Positions 27,647 through 37,335 of a DNA stretch of 64,000 nucleotides are shown here, piece by piece. The DNA comes from Pantoea eucrina. GTDB taxonomy: Bacteria; Pseudomonadota; Gammaproteobacteria; Enterobacterales; Enterobacteriaceae. Every line of letters begins with the position of its first letter. Position 1 is the first letter of the stretch. The stretch covers positions 62,001 through 126,000 of the forward strand of contig NZ_MIPP01000003.1 of NCBI RefSeq assembly GCF_002095385.1, given 5' to 3'. Both the position numbers and the translations under genes were made by a program. The notes beneath the pieces are model-generated. The model was not told where the DNA came from, searched no databases, and was given only the letters and a program-made list of their open reading frames with translations.

Positions 27647-28348
27647 ATGTCATTTCATCACCCGCGACCGCAGCGCGGTCAGCTTGATGCGGTCTGGCAG
27701 CAGTATGGGCGCTCGGCGCTCGGCGCCCCGCTGCTCTGGTTTCCGGCGCAGTCAGCTGATGAAGAGAGCGGACTGATTATCGCCGGCACTCACGGCGATG
27801 AGAACGCCGCAATCGCCACGCTTTCCGCCGCGCTGCGGACGCTGCCAGCCTCCCTGCGCCGCCATCATGTCATTCTGGCCGTGAATCCGGACGGCTGTCA
27901 GCTCGGGCTGCGCGCCAACGCGCGCGGCGTCGATCTCAACCGTAACTTTCCCGCCGCTAACTGGCAGCGGGGCGATACGCACTACCGCTGGAACAGCGCC
28001 GCTGACGCACGCGATGTGGTGCTCTCTACTGGTGAGAAGCCCGCCTCCGAACCCGAAACCAGCGCGCTGTGCCAGCTGATCCATCAGCTGCAGCCGCGCT
28101 GGGTGGTCTCATGGCATGAACCGCTGGCCTGTATCGACGATCCCCATCACAGCGCGCTGGCGCGCTGGCTGGGTGAGCAGACCGCATTGCCGGTGGTAAG
28201 CAGCGTGGGATACGCCACGCCGGGTTCTTTTGGCAGCTGGTGCGCCGATCTGGGGCTACTCTGCATTACGGCGGAAATGCCGCCGATTTCCGTTGATGAG
28301 GCGACCGAACGCTATCTTGAGGCGATGATTAATCTGCTGCGCTGGTAG
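27647..28348 (+). CDS. mpaA: MpaA murein tripeptide amidase
   Basis: A 233-residue cytoplasmic M14-like zinc amidase that splits the gamma-D-Glu-mDAP bond of murein tripeptide. Zinc ligands are visible in GTHGDENAAI (His, Glu) and in SWHEPLACI. The substrate-binding NPDGCQLGLRANARGVDLNRNFP motif is typical. The start is ATG 27647 with GGAGAG upstream; an in-frame upstream extension is disregarded. Its 3' end overlaps the convergent ycjG by 20 bp. Confidence 0.94.
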   Translation: MSFHHPRPQRGQLDAVWQQYGRSALGAPLLWFPAQSADEESGLIIAGTHGDENAAIATLSAALRTLPASLRRHHVILAVNPDGCQLGLRANARGVDLNRNFPAANWQRGDTHYRWNSAADARDVVLSTGEKPASEPETSALCQLIHQLQPRWVVSWHEPLACIDDPHHSALARWLGEQTALPVVSSVGYATPGSFGSWCADLGLLCITAEMPPISVDEATERYLEAMINLLRW

Positions 28349-29315
28349 GCGCCGCATTAAGTGTGCCATAGCTGAATGAGAGCGCGGGATCGACATCTGC
28401 TGCCAGCCAGGTCGGGCCATCCAGATCGGTGAAGGCGGCCTGTGAAACCAGCGGCAGCGCGGCCCGGATAGCGCGCGAGGTACAGAGCATACAGCCCAGC
28501 ATCAGCGTAAATCCCTGCTCACGCGCGGTAGCGGCCAGCGCCAGCGCCTCTGTCAGGCCGCCGGTTTTATCCAGTTTGATATTGATCATCTCGTAGCGCC
28601 CCGCCAGTTCCGCCAGGCTGTCGCGCGTATGGCAACTCTCATCTGCGCAGATCGGCAGCGGATGGACAAAATTTGCCAGCACAGCATCCTGCCCGGCGGG
28701 CAGCGGCTGCTCCAGCATCGCAATATTGAGATCCGCCAGCAGCTGACAGCGTGCCGCCAGCCCTTCCGCTTCCCAGGATTCATTTGCGTCGATAATCAGG
28801 GTCGCTTCCGGCACCGCGCTGCGGATCGCTACCAGCCGCTCACTGATCAGATGATTATCCATTTTCACTTTGAGCAGCTTTGCACCATGCTGCCACAGCG
28901 CCAGCGCGCTGCTGGCCATCGCTTCCGGCGTATCGATACTGATGGTGCGCGCCGTGGCTACCTGCCCGGCCAGAGGGCGATCGCACAGCGCGGCCAGCGT
29001 CTGCCCATGCTGCTGGCGTTCCAGATCCCAGAGCGCACAATCAATGGCATTGCGCGCCGCACCCGCCGGCATCGCCTGCTGCAGCGCGCTTCGGGTTAAG
29101 CCCTGCTGCAGCGCGGGCAGCTGAGCGGCAATCTGCGCCAGCACTGAGGCCTCGCTCTCACCATAACGGGCATACGGGGTCGCTTCTCCGGTGCCTTTAA
29201 TACCATTCTCTTCAATTTCCACCACCACAACCTGCGCTTCCGTCCGGCTGCCGCGCGAGATAACGAACGGCGAATGCAGTGGCCAGGCTTCAGGATAACT
29301 CTTCACTGTTCTCAT
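28329..29315 (-). CDS. ycjG: YcjG L-Ala-D/L-Glu epimerase
   Basis: A 328-residue enolase-superfamily enzyme that epimerises L-Ala-D-Glu to L-Ala-L-Glu, the step after MpaA in murein peptide reuse. Catalytic lysines are in the LLKVKMD motif (about 150) and in INIKLDKTGGL. Metal-binding acids occur in IIDANESW, MLEQP and ICADES. E. coli YcjG is 321 residues. Divergent from tpx and convergent with mpaA. Confidence 0.93.
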   Translation of the reverse strand: MRTVKSYPEAWPLHSPFVISRGSRTEAQVVVVEIEENGIKGTGEATPYARYGESEASVLAQIAAQLPALQQGLTRSALQQAMPAGAARNAIDCALWDLERQQHGQTLAALCDRPLAGQVATARTISIDTPEAMASSALALWQHGAKLLKVKMDNHLISERLVAIRSAVPEATLIIDANESWEAEGLAARCQLLADLNIAMLEQPLPAGQDAVLANFVHPLPICADESCHTRDSLAELAGRYEMINIKLDKTGGLTEALALAATAREQGFTLMLGCMLCTSRAIRAALPLVSQAAFTDLDGPTWLAADVDPALSFSYGTLNAAPTSAAD

Positions 29316-29464
29316 TTTTACACCTTAAAATTGTGCGCCTGATGTGAAGCTGAGCGATTATTGTAAGAAAGGTAATCGTAAACCCCTAAAAATTATGGCA
29401 TAAACTTTAACGGTTTTCGTAAAGTTGCGCGCTGCGCTGACTTTTCATTTAAAAAGGAGATTGT

Positions 29465-29968
29465 ATGTCACAGAACGTTCACTTTCAGGGTAATCCTGTT
29501 CCGGTTGCCGGCCACTTCCCGCAGGCAGGCGAGCAGGCGCAGCCTTTTACGCTGGTCACTAAAGATCTGGCTGATGTTTCGCTGGCAGACTATGCCGGAA
29601 AGCGCAAAGTGCTGAACATCTTCCCGAGTATCGATACCGGCGTCTGCGCCGCCTCGGTTCGCAAGTTTAACGAGCGCTCCGGTGATACCAGCAACACCGT
29701 GGTGCTCTGCATTTCAGCTGACCTGCCGTTTGCCCAGTCACGCTTCTGCGGCGCGGAGAACGTCGCCAATGTGGTCACGCTTTCCGCTATGCGCGGCTCT
29801 GAGTTCAAAGAGAATTATGGCGTCGCTATCTCTGACGGCCCGCTAAAAGGCCTGACCGCCCGTGCGGTAGTGGTGCTTGATGAGAATGACAAGGTGCTTT
29901 ACAGCCAGCTGGTCAATGAGATCACCGAAGAGCCCGATTACGATGCAGCGCTGGCCGCGCTGAAGTAA
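29465..29968 (+). CDS. tpx: Tpx thiol peroxidase
   Basis: A 167-residue atypical 2-Cys peroxiredoxin reducing hydrogen and alkyl peroxides with thioredoxin. Peroxidatic Cys61 is in [14 protein letters not shown] and resolving Cys95 is in SRFCGAENV. Strong AAAAGGAG ribosome-binding site. In E. coli it is found in the periplasmic fraction although it lacks a signal peptide, as here. Its terminator also serves convergent tyrR. Confidence 0.97.
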   Translation: MSQNVHFQGNPVPVAGHFPQAGEQAQPFTLVTKDLADVSLADYAGKRKVLNIFPSIDTGVCAASVRKFNERSGDTSNTVVLCISADLPFAQSRFCGAENVANVVTLSAMRGSEFKENYGVAISDGPLKGLTARAVVVLDENDKVLYSQLVNEITEEPDYDAALAALK

Positions 29969-29979
29969 GTTGCTCATAA

Positions 29980-30006
29980 AAAAACCGTCCTTACGGGACG
30001 GTTTTT
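29980..30006. terminator. Bidirectional terminator between tpx and tyrR
   Basis: AAAAACCGTCC, loop TTACG, GGACGGTTTTT: A-tract and T-tract flank the stem, so it works in both directions. Confidence 0.85.
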
Positions 30007-30030
30007 ACTGTTCAGAACAGGCCAGCGCCG

Positions 30031-31595
30031 CTACTCGCTCTCTCCGCGCTTCTGCCCTAATCCATATTCACGCAGTTTATTGGCAATCGCCGTGTGCGAT
30101 ACGCCCAGACGTTTGGCCAGCTTACGCGTGCTGGGATAGGAGAGATAGAGCCGGGTCAGTACCGAACGCTCAAAGCGGCCGGTGATCTCATCCAGCGATC
30201 CCTCCAGCGCCTCTTCACCCAGCGACACATCCAGCGCCTGCTCCGGCAGCACGATATCCTGCGGACGCAGCTCATAACCTTCCAGCTGCGTCATGGCCCG
30301 ATAGAGCGTGTTTTTCAGCTGCCGGACATTGCCCGGCCAGCTGTAGCGCGTCAGGAACGGCAGCAGCTGCGGTGACAGGCGCGGGCGCGGCAGCCCCTGC
30401 TCATCGGCAAAACGCGCCACAAACATCTCTGTCAGCGGCAGAATATCAAGCGGACGCTCGCGCAGCGGCGGCAGATTCAGCGTCAGCACGTTGAGCCGGT
30501 AAAAGAGATCCTCGCGGAACTCCCCGCGCTGTACCATCTCAATCAGGTTCTTTTGCGTGGCGCAGATCACCCGGACATCAACATGCACTTCATGATCTTC
30601 GCCTACGCGGCGAAAGGTCCCGTCGTTGAGAAAACGCAGCAGCTTGGTCTGCATACGCGGCGACATCTCACCGATTTCGTCCAGCAGCACCGAGCCGCCG
30701 CTGGCCTGCTCAAAAAAGCCCTTTTTCCCCTCCAGCGCGTTGGGATAGCGCCGGCCGCGTGGCCAAACAGCTCGCTCTCCGCCACGTCGTCCGGAATCGA
30801 ACCGCAGTTGAGCGCGAGAAACGGTTTTTTACCGCGTGCGCTGCGCAGGTGGCAGGCGCGCGCCAGCATATCTTTGCCGGTGCCGGTATCGCCCACAATC
30901 AGCAGCGGCGCATCGTGCATCGCCAGTTTACGCGCCTGCTCAATGACCTGACGCATTTTAGGCGTCACCGCCACGATATGGTCAAACTCGGACTCATCCG
31001 TGACGCTGAGATTCTGCAGCTGACGTCCCATACGCGCCGTGGACTTCAGCGTGATCATTGCGCCCACCGGGTTATCGCCCTGCTCATCGCTGTCTGCAAG
31101 GTAGATGGGTCGCGCTTCCAGCAGAAAGTCACGCCCCTGAATCACCACATGCTGGGTCTGCGCCTCTACCCGTTCGCTCTCCAGCCAGCGCTGAAAATTA
31201 ACGCCGCCAATCAGTGACGCCACGCTGTGATTGCGGATTTTCTGCTCATCCAGCGCAAACAGATGCTGTGCCGCCGGATTGGCCAGCTCAATTTTGCCTT
31301 TAAGATCGATAGAGAAGACCGGCTCCGGCATCGCCACCAGCAGCGCGCTGAGCGCGCGATGTTCGCGCTCAGAGGGCAGATATGCCACGGTACGCACGTC
31401 GGTGACGCCGGGCGTGCGCCGGATCTCTGCCATCAAATTGCTGAAAGCGTCAAACTCCAGCGCAGAAAAGCTGAGATAGATGCGGCCCTGCGGGGCAATT
31501 TCGATGCCGCGTAAATCGATATTGCGGGCGACCAGCAGGTCGAGCAGTTCACGCGCCAGACCGATTCGGTCATGACAAAAAACTTCCAAACGCAT
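30031..31595 (-). CDS. tyrR: TyrR aromatic amino-acid regulator, frameshifted
   Basis: A regulator of aromatic amino-acid synthesis and transport that binds Tyr, Phe and Trp. The frame starting at 31595 encodes the N-terminal ACT domain (MRLEVFCHDRIGLARELLDLL), the PAS domain and the start of the AAA+ domain (GDTGTGKDMLARA). It goes out of frame after ELFGHAAGA. The second frame resumes with the conserved LLDEIGEMSP segment and ends with the C-terminal helix-turn-helix (LAKRLGVSHTAIANKLREYGL). Adding one C/G at about 30748 (GGCGCTATCCC to GGCGCCTATCCC) rebuilds one protein of about 521 residues (E. coli 513). Everything else is intact, so a consensus error is plausible. Confidence 0.9.
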
Positions 31596-31744
31596 GGCAG
31601 TAAGCCTTAGTCAGGTTTTGATTTCAGAGATAATACGCTAACTTGCAGCACCCCAGAAGGGCTGTGTCATGAAAAGTTGACAGTGCAGCACAGATTCCCC
31701 TTTTCGCCGGGTCAGACAGAGCTGCTTATGCCAGTAAAAAACGA

Positions 31745-31770
31745 AAAAGGCAACGTTTACGTTGCCTTTT
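31745..31770 (-). terminator. Terminator of the psp-ycjXF transcript
   Basis: A perfect 11-bp stem, AAAAGGCAACG with CGTTGCCTTTT and loop TTTA. Read on the minus strand it ends in a T-tract, just after ycjF. Confidence 0.85.
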
Positions 31771-31806
31771 AGCATGGAAGCAGAATGAAAGTGGCAGGAA
31801 CGTTGA

Positions 31807-32877
31807 TTATTTAGCACTCTGCTCTGAGGCGGAGCTGCCTTTTGCCAGCGAGGTTTTAAGCTGGCTCACCAGGTCGCGGCGGAAGTCGCCAAGGCGGGGT
31901 TTATCCTCTTCCAGCCACGGCAGCGGACGGCACAGCTCCATCGCTTTTATGCCCAGCCGCGCGGTCAGCAACCCGGCACCGATACCCTGTGCGGCACGGG
32001 CTGAAAGACGCGCCGCGATATCCTGCGACATCCAGTCCATCCCCACTTCGCGCACCAGTTCGGACGCGCCGGCAAAGGCCATATTGAGCAGCACCAGACG
32101 AAACAGACGGATACGGCTGAAATAACCCAGTTCGATGCCGTAAATCGCGGCGATACGATTCACCAGCCGCAGATTACGCCAGGCGATAAACGCCATATCC
32201 ACCAGCGCCAGCGGGCTGACGGCAATCATCAGGGTCGATTCCGCGGCGTGGCGGCTGATTTCACTGCGCGCCTGGCGATCGAGTACCGGCTGCACCAGCT
32301 GTGCGTAGAGCGTGACAATCTCGCGATCATTATGCGTCTCATGCAGCGCGGCATACCAGCGCTGCAGCGCCGGATGCGCCTGATCGAGCCGCGCCTGCTG
32401 CGCGAGATTTTCACAAAAGGCGCGTGCTTTGCCGATGCCGTGACTCTGCAGCAGGTCACGCGCCACATCGCGCGATTCTGCGCGCTGGCGCAGCCGCCAC
32501 AGACGCCGCCACTCCGCAATCAGTGCGCCGGCGCCAGCCAGCACAATCAGCCCGCCTGCCGCCCCGCTGCCCAGGGCAAACCAGTCGCGCGCCTGCCACG
32601 CATCGTGCATAAACTGTACGCCCTGAGCCAGCAAGCTCACGGTGAACACCGCCACGCCGGCAGCGGCTATTTTACGCCACAGGCTGCGTTTAGGTCGCAG
32701 CGCCGCCTCCACCATCTTTTCACCGGCGCCTTCAGGCAGCGGATCTGCCCCGGTCGCTGCGACAAAATCGGCGGTTTTTACGTCAAACGTCTGCGCAGCA
32801 CGCAGCGGCGGCTGCGCATCGCTGCTGAGCGGACGGGCAAAATCGATTCGCGCTTTTAACGGCGTCTCATCACTCAT
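31807..32877 (-). CDS. ycjF: YcjF inner-membrane protein (psp regulon)
   Basis: A 356-residue membrane protein of the UPF0283 family. The N-terminal cytoplasmic region is rich in charged residues. Two helices follow (about 70-90 and 98-120, [12 protein letters not shown]), then a large C-terminal domain. It overlaps ycjX by four bases (ATGA) and in E. coli belongs to the PspF/sigma-54-controlled operon. Function is unknown beyond its psp co-regulation. Confidence 0.93.
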   Translation of the reverse strand: MSDETPLKARIDFARPLSSDAQPPLRAAQTFDVKTADFVAATGADPLPEGAGEKMVEAALRPKRSLWRKIAAAGVAVFTVSLLAQGVQFMHDAWQARDWFALGSGAAGGLIVLAGAGALIAEWRRLWRLRQRAESRDVARDLLQSHGIGKARAFCENLAQQARLDQAHPALQRWYAALHETHNDREIVTLYAQLVQPVLDRQARSEISRHAAESTLMIAVSPLALVDMAFIAWRNLRLVNRIAAIYGIELGYFSRIRLFRLVLLNMAFAGASELVREVGMDWMSQDIAARLSARAAQGIGAGLLTARLGIKAMELCRPLPWLEEDKPRLGDFRRDLVSQLKTSLAKGSSASEQSAK

Positions 32878-34271
32878 CGCAATTTATCTCCCAGTAAAAA
32901 TTCCAGCGCGGCATCCATGCGGATATGCGGCAGAGGCCGGTCTATATCCAGCGATTGCGGCCGGAATTGCTCAAACTGAAACCCCTGCTGCTGCCAGAAG
33001 CTGTTCCCCGGCAAACGGGGCGGCACCTCACCCGGATAAACGGTGAGCGGCTCACCATCTGTCAGCCGCTCACCGCGCAGTGCCGGCAGCTTTTCGCCCC
33101 GGTGATCCACCAGGCCGCTTTCGGTAGCCTGTATAGCGGCCAGTCCGAGGCAATCCATGCTGATACCTTCAAATGCGGCGTTCTGCCAGGCATCCTGTAC
33201 CAGCTGCTGCAGCAGCGACACCATATTGGCGTGCTGATCGGCGGTGATGTGATCGGCTTTCGTCGCGGCAAACAGCAGCTTGTCTATCACCGGGGAGAAG
33301 AGGCGCCGGAACAGGGTCCGCTGGCCGTAATGAAAACTCTGCATGAGCTGAGTCAGCGCCAGACGCATATCGTTAAACGCCTGCGGCCCGCTGTTCAGCG
33401 GCTGCAGGCAGTCCACCAGCACAATCTGCCGGTCAAAACGCAGAAAATAATTTTTATAGAAGCCTTTCACCACGTGCGAACAGTAGTAGTTATACCGCTG
33501 CTGCAGTACGGCAAAATTACTGCCGGCCGGCGCCTGTGCCAGTTTGCTCACAGCCTGCTCATCCGCATCGGGCCACGGGAAAAACTGCAGCGCCGGCGCG
33601 CCCGCCATCTCGCCCGGCAGCACAAAGCGGCCCGGCTGAATAAAGTGCAGCCCCTGGCTTTTGCAGTGGTGCAGATAATCTGTCCAGGCGGCGGCAATCT
33701 CTGCCAGCTGGTTTTCATTCGCGGGTGCCAGCGGATCGAGGTTATGGCAGAGCTCACGCCAGCGGGCTGACCATTTCTCTCTGTCGCCCTGCAGCAGTCC
33801 GCGCATCTGCCGCGACCAGCTGACATAATCCTGCGCCAGCATGGGCAGATCGAGCAGCCATTCACCGGGATAGTCAACGATCTCAAGATAGAGCGTGGCG
33901 GTATCTTTGAAGTGACGCAGCAGCGAGTTATCAGGCCGGTAGCGCAGCGCGAGGCACATTTCGCTGACGCCGCGCGTTGGGGTGGGCCATGCGGGTGGCG
34001 CGCCGTAGAGCTGAGCCAGCCCTTCATCATAGGTAAAGCGCGGCGTACCGAGCTCGCGCTGCGGCACGCGCTTGACGCCAAGTAAACGCTCTTCGCGTAC
34101 CACTGAAAACAGCGGCAGGCGCGCGCCGTGATGGACGTTCAGCAGCTGATTGACCAGCGAGGTAATAAACGCGGTCTTGCCGCTGCGGCTCAGTCCGGTG
34201 ACCGCCAGGCGCAGATGACGATCCACGCCGCGGTTCATCAGCGCGACAAGTTCATTTTGCAGTTTTTTCAT
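32874..34271 (-). CDS. ycjX: YcjX P-loop NTPase (psp regulon)
   Basis: A 465-residue P-loop protein of the YcjX/DUF463 family. Walker A is [14 protein letters not shown] near residues 26-39; the DYPGEWLLD motif near residue 133 serves as the switch region. It resembles GTP-binding stress ATPases and is co-transcribed with pspABCD and ycjF in enterobacteria. Its start overlaps the pspD stop region (34252-34271), so translation is coupled. Confidence 0.94.
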   Translation of the reverse strand: MKKLQNELVALMNRGVDRHLRLAVTGLSRSGKTAFITSLVNQLLNVHHGARLPLFSVVREERLLGVKRVPQRELGTPRFTYDEGLAQLYGAPPAWPTPTRGVSEMCLALRYRPDNSLLRHFKDTATLYLEIVDYPGEWLLDLPMLAQDYVSWSRQMRGLLQGDREKWSARWRELCHNLDPLAPANENQLAEIAAAWTDYLHHCKSQGLHFIQPGRFVLPGEMAGAPALQFFPWPDADEQAVSKLAQAPAGSNFAVLQQRYNYYCSHVVKGFYKNYFLRFDRQIVLVDCLQPLNSGPQAFNDMRLALTQLMQSFHYGQRTLFRRLFSPVIDKLLFAATKADHITADQHANMVSLLQQLVQDAWQNAAFEGISMDCLGLAAIQATESGLVDHRGEKLPALRGERLTDGEPLTVYPGEVPPRLPGNSFWQQQGFQFEQFRPQSLDIDRPLPHIRMDAALEFLLGDKLR

Positions 34272-34500
34272 CGTTCTCCCTGATGAATCGCGCTGACAGA
34301 CGGCGAAACGCCCTGCTCAGCAGCGGTTCCAGGGCGGCCGCCAGCAACAGGCGCAGCGGACGGCGCGCCACCGATTTAACAGCCCAGCCGGCGAGCCCGC
34401 CGGGACCATATGTTACCGCACTGATAATGATGAATTTTCCGGCCGACTTCAACGCAGGCGTTGCGCGACGGCGCAGAGCAGTCATTCGCTGAGTATGCAT
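34252..34500 (-). CDS. pspD: PspD phage-shock peripheral membrane protein
   Basis: An 82-residue basic protein with a central amphipathic/hydrophobic segment (AGKFIIISAVTYGPGGLAGWAV), typical of PspD (73 residues in E. coli). It lies between pspC and ycjX and overlaps the ycjX start by 20 bases. Its role in the envelope stress response is auxiliary and not well defined. A later start would shorten the divergent N-terminus (MHTQRMTALRRR); this is the least certain boundary of the operon. Confidence 0.85.
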   Translation of the reverse strand: MHTQRMTALRRRATPALKSAGKFIIISAVTYGPGGLAGWAVKSVARRPLRLLLAAALEPLLSRAFRRLSARFIRENDEKTAK

Positions 34501-34545
34501 AAAGCCCCTTATGAGTTGAGATGCGGACCCGCGAGGGTCCGGGGA

Positions 34546-34893
34546 TCAGAGCTGACGAAAACGGCTGCGCACGCTGAAGGTTTCAGAGGTCACGTAACGC
34601 TCTACATCGCGAACGCTGCGCTCATCCTGGCTCAGGGTCAGCGCCAGCTCATCCAGCAGTTCACGGGCCGTTGGCTGCTTCTGATCCGGCAGCGTGGCCG
34701 GTTTCTCATCCAGCACATAGCCGAGAATAAAATAGGCGGTCACGGTGATCATAAACAGGCCAAAGAACAGTGACAGCACGACGATGACGCGCAGCAGACG
34801 CACCGGTATGTCGAGATATTCCGCTACGCCGGCACATACGCCGCGTACTTTGCCCTGCTGCGGAATGCGCCAGAGTTTGCGATCGCCTGTCAT
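34546..34893 (-). CDS. pspC: PspC envelope-stress sensor
   Basis: A 115-residue inner-membrane protein with the PspC domain (LWRIPQQGKVRGVCAGVAEYLDIPVRLLRV), one strong membrane helix (about 38-62) and a charged C-terminal part. With PspB it senses secretin mislocalisation and membrane damage and draws PspA from PspF. It overlaps pspB by four bases. Confidence 0.94.
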   Translation of the reverse strand: MTGDRKLWRIPQQGKVRGVCAGVAEYLDIPVRLLRVIVVLSLFFGLFMITVTAYFILGYVLDEKPATLPDQKQPTARELLDELALTLSQDERSVRDVERYVTSETFSVRSRFRQL

Positions 34894-35114
34894 GGCTGCC
34901 TCCAGTTTGGATGCTCCGCATCAAGAATCGCTTCCAGCGCCTGAACGCGTTCGCGCATACGTTGCGCCTCCTGCGTCAGCTGCTGCAGCCGCTGCATATC
35001 ATTATTTGACAGTTCACCTGCGCTGCGCCGGTTGCTGTAATGCAGCCATAACCAGATGGGTGCGACAAACAGCACAAAAATCGTCAGGGGTATGGCAAGA
35101 AAAAGTGCGCTCAT
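34890..35114 (-). CDS. pspB: PspB envelope-stress sensor partner
   Basis: A 74-residue protein with an N-terminal membrane helix (MSALFLAIPLTIFVLFVAPIW) followed by a Leu/Arg-rich cytoplasmic coiled coil (MQRLQQLTQEAQRMRERVQ). It acts with PspC in signal transduction. It lies 59 bases after pspA; a hairpin fills the gap. Confidence 0.94.
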   Translation of the reverse strand: MSALFLAIPLTIFVLFVAPIWLWLHYSNRRSAGELSNNDMQRLQQLTQEAQRMRERVQALEAILDAEHPNWRQP

Positions 35115-35145
35115 TGACTCTCCTTAATCATCTACACCGTTTCAG

Positions 35146-35167
35146 CCGGGCCCGAAAACGGGCCCGG
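35146..35167 (-). other. Hairpin between pspA and pspB
   Basis: A perfect 9-bp stem, CCGGGCCCG with CGGGCCCGG and loop AAAA (TTTT in the transcript). No T-tract follows, so it is more likely an mRNA-stabilising or attenuating element that keeps PspA above PspBCD levels. Confidence 0.5.
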
Positions 35168-35173
35168 ACGCGA

Positions 35174-35839
35174 TCACTCACCGCGGTTCATTCTGGCTTT
35201 CAGTGCGGCAAGCTGCTGGCTGATTTCATCATCAGCTTTCAGCTCAGCAAACTGCTGATCCAGCGTTTTTGATTTACCAAAGCGCTGGCTTTCCGCTTCA
35301 GCTTCCATATGGTCGATACGACGTTCAAAGGACTCAAAGCGCGCCATCGCATCATCAATTTTGCCGCTGTCGAGCTGACGACGAACATCGCGTGATGAGG
35401 AAGCCGCCTGATGGCGCAGCGTCAGCGCCTGCTGGCGGGCGCGGGTTTCACCGAGCTTATTTTCCAGCTCGCCGATCTCGCCTTTCATTCGCTCCAGCGT
35501 TTCATCCACCTGCGTTGATTCCTGCTGCAGCAGGCTAATCAGATCGGTGAGTTTCTGTTTCTCAATCAGCGCAGAGCGTGCCAGATCCTCTTTCTCTTTG
35601 CTGATAGCCAGCTCCGCTTTTTCCTGCCACTCCGACTGCTGGACCTCAGCCTGTTCAATACGGCGCAGCAGCTGCTTTTTCTCAGCCAGCGCGCGCGCTG
35701 AAGTTGAACGTACCTCAACCAGCGTGTCTTCCATTTCCTGAATCATCAGGCGTACCAGTTTCTGCGGATCTTCTGCGCGCTCAAGCAGCGAGTTAATGTT
35801 AGCGTTTACGATGTCAGCGAAACGAGAAAAAATACCCAT
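35174..35839 (-). CDS. pspA: PspA phage-shock protein A
   Basis: A 221-residue ESCRT-III/IM30-type coiled-coil protein. Residues 1-24 form the amphipathic membrane-binding helix ([21 protein letters not shown]) and the rest is heptad-rich. PspA binds and inhibits PspF when unstressed, and under envelope stress oligomerises on the membrane to limit proton leakage. ATG 35839 is chosen because it gives the conserved MGIFSRF start. The upstream minus-strand sequence has a sigma-54 promoter. Confidence 0.97.
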   Translation of the reverse strand: MGIFSRFADIVNANINSLLERAEDPQKLVRLMIQEMEDTLVEVRSTSARALAEKKQLLRRIEQAEVQQSEWQEKAELAISKEKEDLARSALIEKQKLTDLISLLQQESTQVDETLERMKGEIGELENKLGETRARQQALTLRHQAASSSRDVRRQLDSGKIDDAMARFESFERRIDHMEAEAESQRFGKSKTLDQQFAELKADDEISQQLAALKARMNRGE

Positions 35840-35889
35840 AATGATGTTCCTCAATATTGTCATGTATATGGTCGGGACGCCTGTAGTGC

Positions 35890-35906
35890 TTACAAGATGC
35901 GTGCCA
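35890..35906 (-). promoter_or_regulatory. Sigma-54 promoter of the psp operon
   Basis: On the minus strand TGGCACGCATCTTGTA gives the -24 (TGGCAC) and -12 (TTGTA) elements, 51 bases upstream of the pspA start. It is very similar to the E. coli pspA promoter. PspF would bind further upstream, toward its own gene. Confidence 0.85.
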
Positions 35907-36003
35907 ACTTTTAAGTAACTGATTTTATTGAGTGCGCTGGGTTTACATTCCTGCTGCGAAAGGCCAGGATGAGTAAATTACACAACTGTTGGTGAAATTC
36001 ATC

Positions 36004-37011
36004 ATGGCTAATGGCAACGATAACCTGCTGGGCGAGTCGAATAATTTTCTTGAGATGCTGGAGCAGGTGTCTCAGCTGGCACCGCTGGAAAAACCGGTGC
36101 TGGTCATTGGTGAGCGCGGCACCGGTAAAGAGCTGATCGCCAGCCGGCTGCACTATCTGTCTGAACGCTGGCAGGGCCCTTTTATCTCGCTTAACTGTGC
36201 AGCGCTTAATGAGAGCCTGCTCGACTCGGAACTCTTCGGGCATGAGGCGGGCGCTTTTACCGGCGCGCAGAAGCGTCATCTTGGCCGCTTTGAGCGCGCC
36301 GACGGCGGCACGCTGTTTCTTGATGAGCTGGCGACCGCACCGATGCTGGTTCAGGAGAAGCTACTGCGCGTAATCGAATATGGCCAGCTGGAGCGCGTTG
36401 GCGGTAATCACGCGCTGCAGGTTAATGTACGCCTGGTCTGCGCCACCAATGAAGATCTGCCCGCGCTTGCTGCTGCCGGAAAATTCCGGGCGGACCTGCT
36501 GGATCGTCTCGCCTTTGATGTGGTGCAGCTGCCGCCGCTGCGCCAGCGACGCAGCGATATTCTGCTTATGGCGGAGCATTTTGCTATTCAGATGTGTCGC
36601 GAGCTGCGTCTGCCGCTGTTTCCCGGCTTCAGCGAACGTGCGCAGCGGGAGCTGCTGGATTACCACTGGCCCGGCAATGTGCGCGAACTGAAGAATGTCG
36701 TGGAGCGTTCCGTGTATCGTCACCGCAGCACCGAAGAGCCGCTGGACACGATCATCATCAATCCGTTTGCTTCACGTGCCACAGATTCAGCAGAGCCGCA
36801 GCGCCCTGCCGAATCTGCAGTCCTGCCCGCGCTGCCGCTCGATTTGCGCCAGTGGCAGTATCAGCAGGAGCGCGCGCTGCTGGAAGTGAGCCTGCAACAG
36901 GCAAAGTTTAACCAGCGGCGCGCGGCCGGGCTGCTGGGTGTGACCTATCATCAGCTGCGGGCAATGATGAAAAAGCATGATATTCAGGTACGGGATGAGG
37001 GTGAGCAGTAA
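36004..37011 (+). CDS. pspF: PspF sigma-54 enhancer-binding activator
   Basis: A 335-residue bacterial enhancer-binding protein without a receiver domain. The AAA+ domain shows Walker A GERGTGKEL, the sigma-54-contacting GAFTGA loop and Walker B GGTLFLDELA. The C-terminal HTH (RRAAGLLGVTYHQLRAMMKKH) binds the enhancers of pspA. Start at ATG 36004 (MANGNDNLLGE), aligning with E. coli PspF. Divergent from pspA, so it shares the regulatory region. Slightly longer than E. coli PspF (325). Confidence 0.95.
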   Translation: MANGNDNLLGESNNFLEMLEQVSQLAPLEKPVLVIGERGTGKELIASRLHYLSERWQGPFISLNCAALNESLLDSELFGHEAGAFTGAQKRHLGRFERADGGTLFLDELATAPMLVQEKLLRVIEYGQLERVGGNHALQVNVRLVCATNEDLPALAAAGKFRADLLDRLAFDVVQLPPLRQRRSDILLMAEHFAIQMCRELRLPLFPGFSERAQRELLDYHWPGNVRELKNVVERSVYRHRSTEEPLDTIIINPFASRATDSAEPQRPAESAVLPALPLDLRQWQYQQERALLEVSLQQAKFNQRRAAGLLGVTYHQLRAMMKKHDIQVRDEGEQ

Positions 37012-37012
37012 G

Positions 37013-37100
37013 GTGGCAGCAAGGCGGCAAGTGAAGCAGCGACCGGGAGCATACATCAGTATGTAACCGCTTCTGCTGAACGCGGCCAGTGCAGCTGCCG
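37013..37100 (+). repeat. Dispersed-type repeat, copy 1
   Basis: An 88-bp unit beginning two bases after the pspF stop. It matches copy 2 (37134-37221) with about seven mismatches. It contains the small palindrome CATACATCAGTATG. The style (GCAAGGCGGCAAGTGA, then a palindrome, then GCTGAACGC) resembles intergenic repeats scattered in enterobacterial genomes. Confidence 0.75.
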
Positions 37101-37133
37101 CAGACCAGACAGCCTTTTTTCAAACTGACTGGT

Positions 37134-37221
37134 GTGGCAGCAAGGCGGCAAGTGAAGCCGCGACCGGGAGCATACATCAGTATGTGACCGGTTCTGCTGA
37201 ACGCAGCCAACGCCGCTGCCG
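37134..37221 (+). repeat. Dispersed-type repeat, copy 2
   Basis: The second 88-bp copy, 121 bp downstream of the first in the same orientation. It ends 15 bp before the RyhB-type terminator. The 33 bases between the copies contain a T6 run, but I see no gene there. Confidence 0.75.
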
Positions 37222-37235
37222 CGCCAGTCAGGAAG

Positions 37236-37327
37236 AAAAAAAAAGCCCGCACAGGGCGGGCAACATAATACTGGAAGCAATGTGAGCAATGTCGTGCTCT
37301 TCTCCGGCAGAGCCACCGGTGAAGCGC
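37236..37327 (-). ncRNA. ryhB: RyhB-type iron-responsive small RNA
   Basis: On the minus strand the invariant RyhB core (with CATTGCTCACATTGCTTC inside 37266-37297) is present base for base, flanked by GCACGA and CAGTATTA. It is preceded by a stem-loop (CTTC..CCGG..CCGG..GAAG) and followed by a 6-bp GC terminator stem (37245-37261) and nine Ts (37236-37244). The inferred length is about 92 nt against 90 in E. coli. A Fur box covers the promoter. RyhB, with Hfq, represses iron-using proteins when iron is short. Its position between pspF and sapA differs from the E. coli locus (yhhX-yhhY), so it is either a relocated or an additional copy. Confidence 0.9.
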
Positions 37328-37335
37328 AGGTGAAT

